Positions 1-5,926 of a stretch of DNA of 48,803 nucleotides are shown in pieces. Made by a program: the position numbers and the translations under genes. The notes beneath the pieces are model-generated. The model had not been told where the DNA came from. It did not search any database and worked only from the letters and a program-made list of their open reading frames with translations. Every line of letters starts with the position of its first letter. Positions within the stretch are counted from its first letter, which is position 1. Source of the stretch: Chromobacterium vaccinii (lineage in GTDB: Bacteria > Pseudomonadota > Gammaproteobacteria > Burkholderiales > Chromobacteriaceae); contig NZ_JZJL01000038.1 in the NCBI RefSeq assembly GCF_000971335.1, positions 1 to 48,803 of the forward strand, given 5' to 3'.

Positions 1-33
1 AATGCGCTGCTCTACCAACTGAGCTATACCGGC
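1..33 (-). tRNA. tRNA 5' half, cut by the window edge (probably tRNA-Thr)
   Basis: On the minus strand this reads as nucleotides 1-33 of a tRNA: acceptor strand GCCGGTA, then the D-arm TAGCTCAGTTGGTAGAGCA, then the 5' anticodon-stem strand GCGCA and the two U-like bases before the anticodon. The anticodon lies just outside the window. The sequence resembles bacterial tRNA-Thr(CGU), but identity is inferred. Confidence 0.75.
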
Positions 34-45
34 GAACCAATCTGT

Positions 46-89
46 AAAAAAAGCCCTGATTCTCTGAATTTGAAAATCAAGGCTTTTTT
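46..89 (-). terminator. Terminator after the tRNA-Pro genes
   Basis: Inverted repeat AAAAAAAGCCCTGATT (46-61) and AATCAAGGCTTTTTT (75-89), with A/T tracts on both sides, so it could work in both directions. It lies just downstream of the tRNA-Pro gene at 96-172, read leftward. Confidence 0.7.
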
Positions 90-95
90 GAATTC

Positions 96-172
96 TGGTC
101 GGAGTGAGAGGATTCGAACCTCCGGCCTCTACGTCCCGAACGTAGCGCTCTACCAGGCTAAGCTACACTCCG
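96..172 (-). tRNA. tRNA-Pro(CGG), copy 1
   Basis: A complete 77-nt cloverleaf on the minus strand. The acceptor stem is CGGAGTG with CACTCCG, the discriminator is A, and CCA is encoded. The anticodon arm is CTACG-TTCGGGA-CGTAG, giving anticodon CGG (proline), and the T-arm contains GGTTCGAATCC. It is identical to the copy at 250-326. Confidence 0.95.
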
Positions 173-207
173 ATTTTGCTGCTTTTCGACTTGCGTCGAG
201 GGAAGCT

Positions 208-236
208 ACTTTACCTCAGACTTCATTTTCTGACAA
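208..236 (-). promoter_or_regulatory. Candidate sigma-70 promoter for tRNA-Pro copy 1
   Basis: On the minus strand, -35 TTGTCA (231-236) and -10 TAAAGT (208-213) are separated by 17 nt, between the two tRNA-Pro genes. Position and spacing suit transcription of the copy at 96-172. Confidence 0.5.
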
Positions 237-356
237 GCAATTTGTTAACTGGTCGGAGTGAGAGGATTCGAACCTCCGGCCTCTACGTCCCGAACGTAGC
301 GCTCTACCAGGCTAAGCTACACTCCGACGACCGCTTACAAACTGCTTGTCTGAAAA
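226..356. repeat. Inverted repeat enclosing tRNA-Pro copy 2
   Basis: The left arm (226-248, containing GACAAGCAATTTGTTAA) and the right arm (335-356, containing TTACAAACTGCTTGTC) are complementary over about 22 positions, with two mismatches and one gap. They sit on either side of the second tRNA-Pro. In the transcript the 5' leader and 3' trailer of the pre-tRNA could therefore pair. Confidence 0.6.
250..326 (-). tRNA. tRNA-Pro(CGG), copy 2
   Basis: A second 77-nt tRNA-Pro, base-for-base identical to 96-172, with anticodon CGG and encoded CCA. The two copies are a tandem duplication with a 77-nt spacer. This copy is flanked by an inverted repeat (226-356). Confidence 0.95.
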
Positions 357-422
357 ACTGCTGCTGCATCGCTTGCTGCGGTACAATCAGCGGCTTCAGA
401 GGACGCGCATTATGGAACAAAT

Positions 423-1418
423 ATGTGGTTTAGGCAACTATCTTTTTATCGTTTGAGCGGCGAAAGCCTGGTGGACGCCGATAAGCTGTTGCAGGCATTG
501 GAAAAACGTCCGTTTCAACCCTGCATGGGCCTGGATTGGTTCAGCGAAGGCTGGGTTCCGCCCGCCGGACACCTGGAAGCGCCGGTCTACGCCGCCCGCG
601 GCAGCCTGATGGTTTCCATGCGCCGCGAGGACAAGGTTTTGCCGGCTTCGGTGATCCGCGACTTCGTCGAAATGAAGGTGCAGGAGATCGAAGACAAGGA
701 GCTGCGCAAAGTCGGCCGCAAGGAAAAACTGGCGCTGAAGGAGCAGATCACCGACGACCTGCTGCCGCGCGCCTTCGTGCGCAGCGGCCGCACCAGCGCC
801 TACCTGGACATCGCCCGCGGCTGGCTGATGGTGGACTCCGGCTCGTCCAGCAAGGCCGAGGCGCTGGTCTCCAAGCTGCGCGAGGCGCTGCCGCCCTTCC
901 CCGCCGCGCTGCCGCGCACCCAGATCGCGCCGCACACCGCGATGACCGACTGGCTGGCCGCTGGCGAAGCGCCGGGCGGCTTCGAGCTGGACGCCGACTG
1001 CGAACTGAAGGACGGCAGCGAAAACGGCGCGGTGGTGCGCTGCAGCCGCATCGACCTGACCAGCGACGAGATCCGCCAGCACATCGCCACCGGCAAGCAA
1101 GCCACCAAGCTGGGCCTGATCTGGAATGAGAAAATACGCTTCCAGCTGACCGACACGCTGCAACTGAAGCGCATCCAGTTCCTGGACATGCTGCAGGACG
1201 AGGCCAGCCAGGCCGGCGACGACCGCGAAAGCCTGTTCGAGGCCACCTTCATCCTGATGAGCGAAGAACTCGGCGAACTGGTGGAAGCGCTGGTGGAGGC
1301 GCTGGGCGGCGTGGAAGACAGCCAGGCGCAGCCGGCGGCCCCCGCGCCGACACAGACGCAAGCTCCGCAATCGGCCCCGTCCGACGCGGGCAGCGCCGTC
1401 GACGTGCCCTGGGACTGA
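423..1418 (+). CDS. rdgC: Recombination-associated protein RdgC
   Basis: 331 aa. RdgC is a nucleoid-associated DNA-binding protein that forms a ring-shaped dimer around duplex DNA and restrains RecA-dependent recombination. The order of conserved blocks matches E. coli RdgC as I remember it: an N-terminal WFRQLSFYRL strand, GWVPP near residue 45, EEKILP-like EDKVLP near 70, LLPRAF near 115, DLTSDEI near 215, and the C-terminal FILMSEELGELVEALVEALG. E. coli RdgC is about 303 aa. The extra length here is a Pro/Ala/Gln-rich tail (about residues 300-331) that looks disordered. The gene is monocistronic, with its own terminator at 1441. The ATG at 423 was chosen because the protein begins with the conserved MWF motif. 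A 14-codon ORF starting at 412 overlaps the start in another frame and is probably meaningless. Confidence 0.95.
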   Translation: MWFRQLSFYRLSGESLVDADKLLQALEKRPFQPCMGLDWFSEGWVPPAGHLEAPVYAARGSLMVSMRREDKVLPASVIRDFVEMKVQEIEDKELRKVGRKEKLALKEQITDDLLPRAFVRSGRTSAYLDIARGWLMVDSGSSSKAEALVSKLREALPPFPAALPRTQIAPHTAMTDWLAAGEAPGGFELDADCELKDGSENGAVVRCSRIDLTSDEIRQHIATGKQATKLGLIWNEKIRFQLTDTLQLKRIQFLDMLQDEASQAGDDRESLFEATFILMSEELGELVEALVEALGGVEDSQAQPAAPAPTQTQAPQSAPSDAGSAVDVPWD

Positions 1419-1440
1419 TCCCTCATTCCACCCGCGAACA

Positions 1441-1463
1441 ACCCGGCCCCGCCGGGTTTTTTT
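1441..1463 (+). terminator. rdgC terminator
   Basis: ACCCGGC-CCC-GCCGGGT followed by seven T. A strong rho-independent hairpin 22 nt after the rdgC stop. Confidence 0.9.
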
Positions 1464-1503
1464 GCGCCCGCGCGCGGCCCATTTTCCGTCATTAAGAAAA
1501 ACT

Positions 1504-1572
1504 AACTATCAACTTAAAATAATTGATTTAACAAAACTATCAAACTTGCGGATACTGCAAGCGTCAACTATC
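1504..1572 (+). repeat. Three AACTATC heptamers at exact 31-bp spacing
   Basis: AACTATC occurs at 1504-1510, 1535-1541 and 1566-1572, always 31 bp apart (about three helical turns), in the AT-rich region before the catalase leader ORF. The last copy abuts the ribosome-binding site of that ORF. This suggests an operator bound on one DNA face. CTAT is also an OxyR half-site element, but the usual ATAG-N7-CTAT arrangement is absent. Confidence 0.5.
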
Positions 1573-1583
1573 GGGAGAGAGTC

Positions 1584-1646
1584 ATGAAACAAAACTGGCA
1601 TCAAACCTTGCTGGAAATGTGGTCCGGCTTCGCCTGGCTGCAATGA
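1584..1646 (+). CDS. 20-codon leader ORF upstream of catalase
   Basis: A short ORF of 20 codons, preceded by a good Shine-Dalgarno (GGGAGAGAG, 3 nt before ATG), ending in TGA 41 nt before the catalase start. The peptide begins MKQNWHQT and has three tryptophans (positions 5, 13 and 18), far above the usual frequency. It could be a regulatory leader peptide for the catalase gene or a small functional peptide. Translation is inferred from the RBS alone and no family is recognised. No attenuator-type hairpin with a T-tract is visible between it and the catalase. Confidence 0.45.
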   Translation: MKQNWHQTLLEMWSGFAWLQ

Positions 1647-1687
1647 GTTCCCTTCCGTCGATTCGCCCCACTCAAGGAGAAAGCAGG

Positions 1688-3133
1688 ATGAGCAAGCACA
1701 ACCTCACTACCGCCGCCGGCGCCCCGGTTGTCGACAACCAGAACGTGCAGACCGCCGGCCCGCGCGGTCCGATGCTGCTGCAAGACGTCTGGTATCTGGA
1801 GAAACTGGCCCATTTCGACCGCGAAGTGATTCCGGAACGCCGGATGCACGCCAAGGGTTCCGGCGCCTTCGGCACCTTCACCGTCACCCATGACATCAGC
1901 CGCTACACCCGCGCCGCGCTGTTCTCCCAGGTCGGCAAGAAAACCGATCTGTTCCTGCGCTTCTCCACCGTGGCCGGCGAGCGCGGCGCGGCCGACGCCG
2001 AGCGCGACATCCGCGGCTTCGCCGTCAAGTTCTACACCGAGGAAGGCAACTGGGACCTGGTGGGCAACAACACGCCGGTATTCTTCCTGCGCGACCCGCT
2101 GAAATTTCCCGACCTCAACCGCGCGGTGAAACGCAATCCGTACACCAATATGCGCGACGCCAACGCCAACTGGGATTTCTGGACGCTGCTGCCTGAGGCG
2201 CTGCACCAGGTCACCATCGTAATGAGCGACCGCGGCATTCCGTCCAGCTACCGCCACATGCACGGCTTCGGCAGCCACACCTTCAGCCTGATCAGCGCCA
2301 AGGGCGAGCGCCACTGGGTCAAATTCCACTTCCACACCCAGCAGGGCATCCAGAACCTGAGCGACGCCGAGGCCGAAAAGCTGGTAGGCCAGGATCGAGA
2401 AAGCGCGCAGCGCGATCTGCTGGAGAGCATAGACCGCGGCGATTTCCCGCGCTGGACCATGTACATCCAGGTGATGACCGAAGCCCAGGCCGACGCTTGT
2501 CCCTTCAATCCCTTCGACCTGACCAAGGTGTGGTCGCACAAGGCCTACCCGCTGATCGAAGTGGGCGTGCTGGAGCTGAACCGCAATTCGCAGAACTACT
2601 TCGCCGACGTGGAGCAGGCCGCGTTCAACCCGGCCAACGTGGTGCCGGGCATCAGCTTCTCTCCCGACCGCATGCTGCAAGGCCGCTTGTTCGCCTACGG
2701 CGACGCCGAGCGCTACCGGCTGGGCGTCAACCACCACCTGATCCCGGTCAACGCGCCGCGCTGCCCCTTCCACAACAGCTATCACCGCGACGGCGCGATG
2801 CGGGTGGACAGCAATGCCGGCGCGACCATCGGCTACGAGCCGAACAGCCAGGGCAAGTGGCAGCAGCAGCCGGCGTTCGACGAGCCGCCGCTCGCGCTGC
2901 AAGGCAACGCCTACCACTACGACTTCCGCGCGGACGATGACGACTACTACAGCCAGCCCGGCGCGCTGTTCCGGCTGATGACGCCGGCCCAGCAACAAGT
3001 GCTGTTCGACAACACCGCCCGCGCGATGGGCGGCGTCGACGAGGCGATCAAGCGCCGCCACATCGCCAACTGCGCCAAGGCCGATCCCGCCTACGGCGCC
3101 GGCGTGGCCAAGGCGCTCGGCCTGAAGATCTGA
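1688..3133 (+). CDS. katA: Monofunctional haem catalase, small-subunit type
   Basis: 481 aa; converts hydrogen peroxide to water and oxygen in the cytoplasm. The length is that of small-subunit (clade 3-like) catalases. Distal haem residues are visible: His54 in [12 protein letters not shown] and Asn127 in VGNNTPVFF. The proximal haem tyrosine is in [14 protein letters not shown] near residue 337. FRFSTV-type ([12 protein letters not shown]) and [15 protein letters not shown] blocks are also present. The ATG at 1688 follows AAGGAG, and an upstream in-frame Met at 1619 lacks a convincing RBS and overlaps the leader ORF. The gene sits at the head of an iron/peroxide block. Probable regulators are peroxide-responsive (inference); the 31-bp-spaced heptamers upstream are candidate sites. 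The symbol katA is used by family type. Confidence 0.95.
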   Translation: MSKHNLTTAAGAPVVDNQNVQTAGPRGPMLLQDVWYLEKLAHFDREVIPERRMHAKGSGAFGTFTVTHDISRYTRAALFSQVGKKTDLFLRFSTVAGERGAADAERDIRGFAVKFYTEEGNWDLVGNNTPVFFLRDPLKFPDLNRAVKRNPYTNMRDANANWDFWTLLPEALHQVTIVMSDRGIPSSYRHMHGFGSHTFSLISAKGERHWVKFHFHTQQGIQNLSDAEAEKLVGQDRESAQRDLLESIDRGDFPRWTMYIQVMTEAQADACPFNPFDLTKVWSHKAYPLIEVGVLELNRNSQNYFADVEQAAFNPANVVPGISFSPDRMLQGRLFAYGDAERYRLGVNHHLIPVNAPRCPFHNSYHRDGAMRVDSNAGATIGYEPNSQGKWQQQPAFDEPPLALQGNAYHYDFRADDDDYYSQPGALFRLMTPAQQQVLFDNTARAMGGVDEAIKRRHIANCAKADPAYGAGVAKALGLKI

Positions 3134-3147
3134 CGCAGAGCTGAACG

Positions 3148-3179
3148 GCCGGCCGGGCGAAAGCTCCGCCGGCTTTTTC
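3148..3179 (+). terminator. Catalase terminator
   Basis: A GC-rich hairpin (GCCGGC arm at 3148, CCGCCGGC arm at 3166-3173, one bulged base) followed by five T, just after the catalase stop. Confidence 0.8.
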
Positions 3180-3191
3180 TTCCCTCTTGAT

Positions 3192-3210
3192 TTAAATGAT
3201 AATCATTATC
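3192..3210. promoter_or_regulatory. Fur box
   Basis: AAATGATAATCATTATC at the core of this stretch matches the 19-bp Fur consensus GATAATGATAATCATTATC at about 16 of 19 positions. ATCATTATCATT continues beyond it. It lies 35 bp before the small ORF at 3245, the obvious target. Confidence 0.85.
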
Positions 3211-3244
3211 ATTATTATGGAAAGCCATTCACGTGAGAACCGCC

Positions 3245-3421
3245 ATGCAAACCGTCAGCCCCTTCCCATCCCGCCACAAGGCCAACAAACCCGCCCCTGC
3301 GCCGCGCCGCCGCTGGCGGCGTTGGCTGGGCCTGGCCATCTTCTGCGCCGGCTGCCTGCTGTGGCTGCAACACGGCGTAGCGCCGGCGCCGCGCCCCGTG
3401 GCGGCGTCTACCGCGCGTTGA
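3245..3421 (+). CDS. Fur-controlled small membrane protein, unknown function
   Basis: 58 aa from the ATG at 3245, or 62 aa from an in-frame GTG at 3233. Layout: a basic, proline-rich N-terminus (PAPAPRRRWRRW, about residues 19-30), one hydrophobic segment (LGLAIFCAGCLLWL, about 31-44) with two cysteines, then a Pro/Ala-rich tail. The arginine cluster before the hydrophobic helix predicts an N-in, single-pass inner-membrane protein. A near-perfect Fur box lies just upstream, so it should be expressed under iron limitation. I do not recognise the family, and it does not resemble HemP. It could be a small partner of an iron uptake system encoded elsewhere. Coding status rests on the Fur box, the start codon and the membrane-protein layout. 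Confidence 0.6.
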   Translation: MQTVSPFPSRHKANKPAPAPRRRWRRWLGLAIFCAGCLLWLQHGVAPAPRPVAASTAR

Positions 3422-3529
3422 GCCGATATTTATTGAACCAAAGTAAACAATTAAGTGAGAAAACCGGCGTTTTTTTAACCGCCACGCCGGCGTAAGCTGT
3501 TGCCATACCCTCATTGCAGGCAACAGATC

Positions 3530-4309
3530 ATGACCACCCGACAACCCTCGCTGTTCATTTCCCACGGCGCGCCTACGCTGCCGATAGAAGACAGCCCCAC
3601 CCGCCACTTCCTGGAACAATTGGGCCGCGACTGGCCGCGCCCGCGCGCCATCGTCATCGTGTCCGCCCACTGGGAGACGCGCGCCCTCACCGTCAATCTG
3701 CAGCCCAGGCCCGACACCCTGTACGACTTCGGCGGCTTTCCGCCGGTGCTGCGCACGCTGCGCTACCCGGCCGCCACCGACGCGGCGCTGGCCGAACGCG
3801 TGATCGGCCTGTTGGATGCTGCCGGCCTGCCGGTGGCCGCCACCGCCGAACGGCCGCTGGACCACGGCATGTGGACGCCGCTGCTGCTGATGTTCCCCCA
3901 GGCCGACATCCCGCTGGTGATGATCTCGCTGCACCACAAGGCAGGCGCCGCCGAGCATTATGCGCTGGGCCGGGCGCTCAAGCCGCTGCGCGACGAAAAC
4001 GTGCTGGTGATGGGCAGCGGCAGCTACACGCATAATCTGTGGGTGCTCAGCCCGGAAGGCAGCGAACCCGCGCCCTGGGCGGCGGGCTTCGCCGGCTGGA
4101 TGGACCAGGCGCTGCTGGAAAACCGCCGCGACGACATCATTCACTGGCAACAGCGCGCGCCCTACCCGAACGAGAACCACCCCAGCGACGAGCACTTCCA
4201 GCCGCTGTTGGTGGCGCTGGGCGCGTCGGACGACGACGCGGTTCCGGTCAAGCTGCACGACGACTGGCGGATGGGCTCGCTGTCGATGGCGTGCTGGCGC
4301 TTCGATTAA
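3530..4309 (+). CDS. ygiD: 4,5-DOPA dioxygenase extradiol-like protein (LigB superfamily)
   Basis: 259 aa. Members are non-haem metal-dependent extradiol ring-cleavage dioxygenases related to plant DODA and E. coli YgiD; the bacterial physiological substrate is mostly unknown. Seen: LFISHGAPTLP at the start (metal His), IVIVSAHWE near residue 50 (second His), LDHGMWTPLLLMFP near 120, and GSGSYTHNL near 170. Length fits the family (about 260-270 aa). The ATG at 3530 is preferred over an in-frame start at 3500 because the conserved protein begins MTTRQPSLFISHG. It is convergent with the gene at 4320, with a 10-nt gap. Between it and the Fur-controlled gene lies an AT-rich stretch that may carry its promoter. 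Confidence 0.88.
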   Translation: MTTRQPSLFISHGAPTLPIEDSPTRHFLEQLGRDWPRPRAIVIVSAHWETRALTVNLQPRPDTLYDFGGFPPVLRTLRYPAATDAALAERVIGLLDAAGLPVAATAERPLDHGMWTPLLLMFPQADIPLVMISLHHKAGAAEHYALGRALKPLRDENVLVMGSGSYTHNLWVLSPEGSEPAPWAAGFAGWMDQALLENRRDDIIHWQQRAPYPNENHPSDEHFQPLLVALGASDDDAVPVKLHDDWRMGSLSMACWRFD

Positions 4310-4319
4310 GGAAAACCGC

Positions 4320-5270
4320 CTACAGGGCGCGCAGCCTGCCGCGGAACGCGTCCAGGCTGCGATAGCCCTTGACCCGCATTAGCGCGGCCAGCTCGCCGGC
4401 AATGCGGGAGAAGGCGCCCGGCCCCTCGTGGTACAGGCAGGTGCCCACCTGCACCGCGCGCGCGCCGGCCAGGATGTGCATGAAGGCCTCGCGCCCGCTC
4501 TTCACCCCGCCGCAGCCCACCACGTCCTTGCCCGGCAACAGCCGGTAAAACTCCCGCACATTCGCCAGCGCGGTCGGCAGCACGTAATCGCCGCCCAGCC
4601 CGCCCAGGCCGTCCTTGGGCTTGATGACCACAGCCTCGCTGTCGACGTCCACCACCAGGCCGTTGCCTATCGAGTTGATGCAGGTGACGAAGGCCAGCCG
4701 CGGGTGGCGGTTCAGTATCTCCGCCATCGCGGCGAAATGGGCGGGGTCGAAATAAGGCGGCAGCTTGACGCCGTACAAGCCGGAATAGGCGGCGTCGAAA
4801 GCGTCCAGCGCCTCGGCGGTGGCGGCGAAGTCGTAGCCCAGCTGCGGCTTGCCCGGCACGTTGGGGCAGGACAGATTGACTTCCGGCACCGCCGGCAATC
4901 CCTCCTCGGCCAGACGCCTCAGCATTTCGCAATTGTCGTCCAGCGACAGGCCGGACAAGGACAGGAACAGCGGTTTGCCGCTGCCGTAGCGATAGCGGCG
5001 CGCGTAGTCCAGGTAGTAGTCGAAGCCGCGGTTGGGCAGGCCCATCGAATTGATGCTGCCCAGGGGCGTGCGGCAATAGCGCGGCTCGGGGTTGCCGTCG
5101 CGCGGCATCAGCGTGGCGCTCTTGGTGATCACCGCGGCGGCGGCGGAAGCAAGCACCGCCTCCAGTTCATCCGTCTCGCGGCACCAGACGCCGGAGGCGT
5201 TGTACAGACAGCCCGGCATGGTCTGGCCCAGCCAGGTGACGGACAGATCGATCGCATGGTCGTCGGACAT
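4320..5270 (-). CDS. pyrD: Dihydroorotate dehydrogenase, class 1A type
   Basis: 316 aa; oxidises dihydroorotate to orotate in pyrimidine synthesis. Class 1A enzymes are soluble FMN dimers that use fumarate. Seen: NASGVWCRE near residue 20, SMGLPNRGFDYYLDY near 75, the class 1A active-site stretch NLSCPNVPGKPQLGYDF (catalytic Cys) near 130, CINSIGNGLV near 190, and GCGGVKSGREAFMHILAGA with VQVGTCLYHEGP near 250-280. The VPGKPQ signature next to the catalytic cysteine separates class 1A from the membrane-bound class 2 enzyme normally used by proteobacteria. The start at 5270 (MSDDHAIDLS) removes a long unconserved extension. It lies downstream of the bfr terminator, and there is no pyrimidine gene nearby. 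Confidence 0.9.
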   Translation of the reverse strand: MSDDHAIDLSVTWLGQTMPGCLYNASGVWCRETDELEAVLASAAAAVITKSATLMPRDGNPEPRYCRTPLGSINSMGLPNRGFDYYLDYARRYRYGSGKPLFLSLSGLSLDDNCEMLRRLAEEGLPAVPEVNLSCPNVPGKPQLGYDFAATAEALDAFDAAYSGLYGVKLPPYFDPAHFAAMAEILNRHPRLAFVTCINSIGNGLVVDVDSEAVVIKPKDGLGGLGGDYVLPTALANVREFYRLLPGKDVVGCGGVKSGREAFMHILAGARAVQVGTCLYHEGPGAFSRIAGELAALMRVKGYRSLDAFRGRLRAL

Positions 5271-5361
5271 TTGAAGCTTTCGGCTGAAAGTGGAATGTCC
5301 TTGATTGTGCGGGGAAATACCGGCGGCGATGCTGAGCGGGGTCAAGGCTGGAGCATATGCC

Positions 5362-5392
5362 AAAGAAAATGCCCGGCTTGCGGCCGGGCATG
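5362..5392 (-). terminator. feo-bfr terminator
   Basis: On the minus strand ATGCCCGGC-cgcaa-GCCGGGCAT followed by TTTTCTTT, 20 nt after the bfr stop. Confidence 0.8.
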
Positions 5393-5411
5393 CTGGCGAT
5401 GGCGGCAAGCC

Positions 5412-5879
5412 TTACATCTGCGCCTGTTGGTAGTTTTCCACGCCCATCAGCTCGATCAGCTTCAGTTGCTGCTCCAGCCAGTGCGCGTGGTCGTTCTCGG
5501 TTTCCTCCAGCAGCACCATCAGCCCGTCGCGGGTCACGTAGTCGCGCACGCTTTCGCTGTGGGCGATCACTTCCTTCAACAGCGCGCCGACGCGGTATTC
5601 CACTTCCAGATCGGCCTTCAGCATCGCCGGCACGTCTTCGCCCACCTTGATCGGCACGCGGCGGGCAACGTCGGGGCGGCCCTGCAGGAACAAGGTGCGG
5701 GCGATCAGCGTGCGCGCGTGCTCCAGTTCGTCCTCGCGCTCGTGGTCGATGCGCTCGAACAGCTTGTTCAGCCCCATGTCCTTGTACATCTCGGCATGGA
5801 TGAAGTACTGGTCTGCGGCGGACAGCTCTTCGGCCAGGAGGTCGTTGAGCAGCGCTATGGTCTTGGGATCGCCCTTCAT
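5412..5879 (-). CDS. bfr: Bacterioferritin subunit lacking the haem-ligand methionine
   Basis: 155 aa; stores iron as a 24-subunit cage, oxidising Fe(II) at a diiron site. It aligns without gaps to E. coli Bfr from MKGD for over 110 residues. Ferroxidase ligands are present: Glu18, Glu51, His54, Glu94, and an ExxH pair at Glu128/His131 (one-residue insertion). The residue at position 52, Met in haem-binding Bfr, is Leu here, so it should not bind the inter-subunit haem by itself. This is like the ferroxidase-type subunits of two-subunit bacterioferritins. The ATG at 5879 follows AGGA; an ATG-like extension upstream (MHDPEPQDKH) is not conserved. The gene is 47 nt after feoB with no terminator between, so feoA-feoB-bfr probably forms one transcript. 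Confidence 0.92.
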   Translation of the reverse strand: MKGDPKTIALLNDLLAEELSAADQYFIHAEMYKDMGLNKLFERIDHEREDELEHARTLIARTLFLQGRPDVARRVPIKVGEDVPAMLKADLEVEYRVGALLKEVIAHSESVRDYVTRDGLMVLLEETENDHAHWLEQQLKLIELMGVENYQQAQM

Positions 5880-5926
5880 GTGTTTGTCCTGTGGTTCCGG
5901 GTCATGCAAACCGACATTCTAGGCGT

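Noticed and set aside
412-456. 14-codon ORF overlapping the rdgC start
   Set aside because: Although preceded by AGAGGA, it is very short and overlaps the conserved rdgC N-terminus; no sign of selection can be seen.
1495-1575. OxyR binding site before catalase
   Set aside because: CTAT elements exist but the required ATAG partners at 11-bp intervals are missing; left as an unexplained repeat array.
1601-3061. 486-aa ORF on the minus strand, opposite the catalase
   Set aside because: Shadow of a GC-rich gene. The plus strand encodes a complete catalase with all active-site residues, and the minus product is low-complexity (Val/Ala/Gly/Arg-rich).
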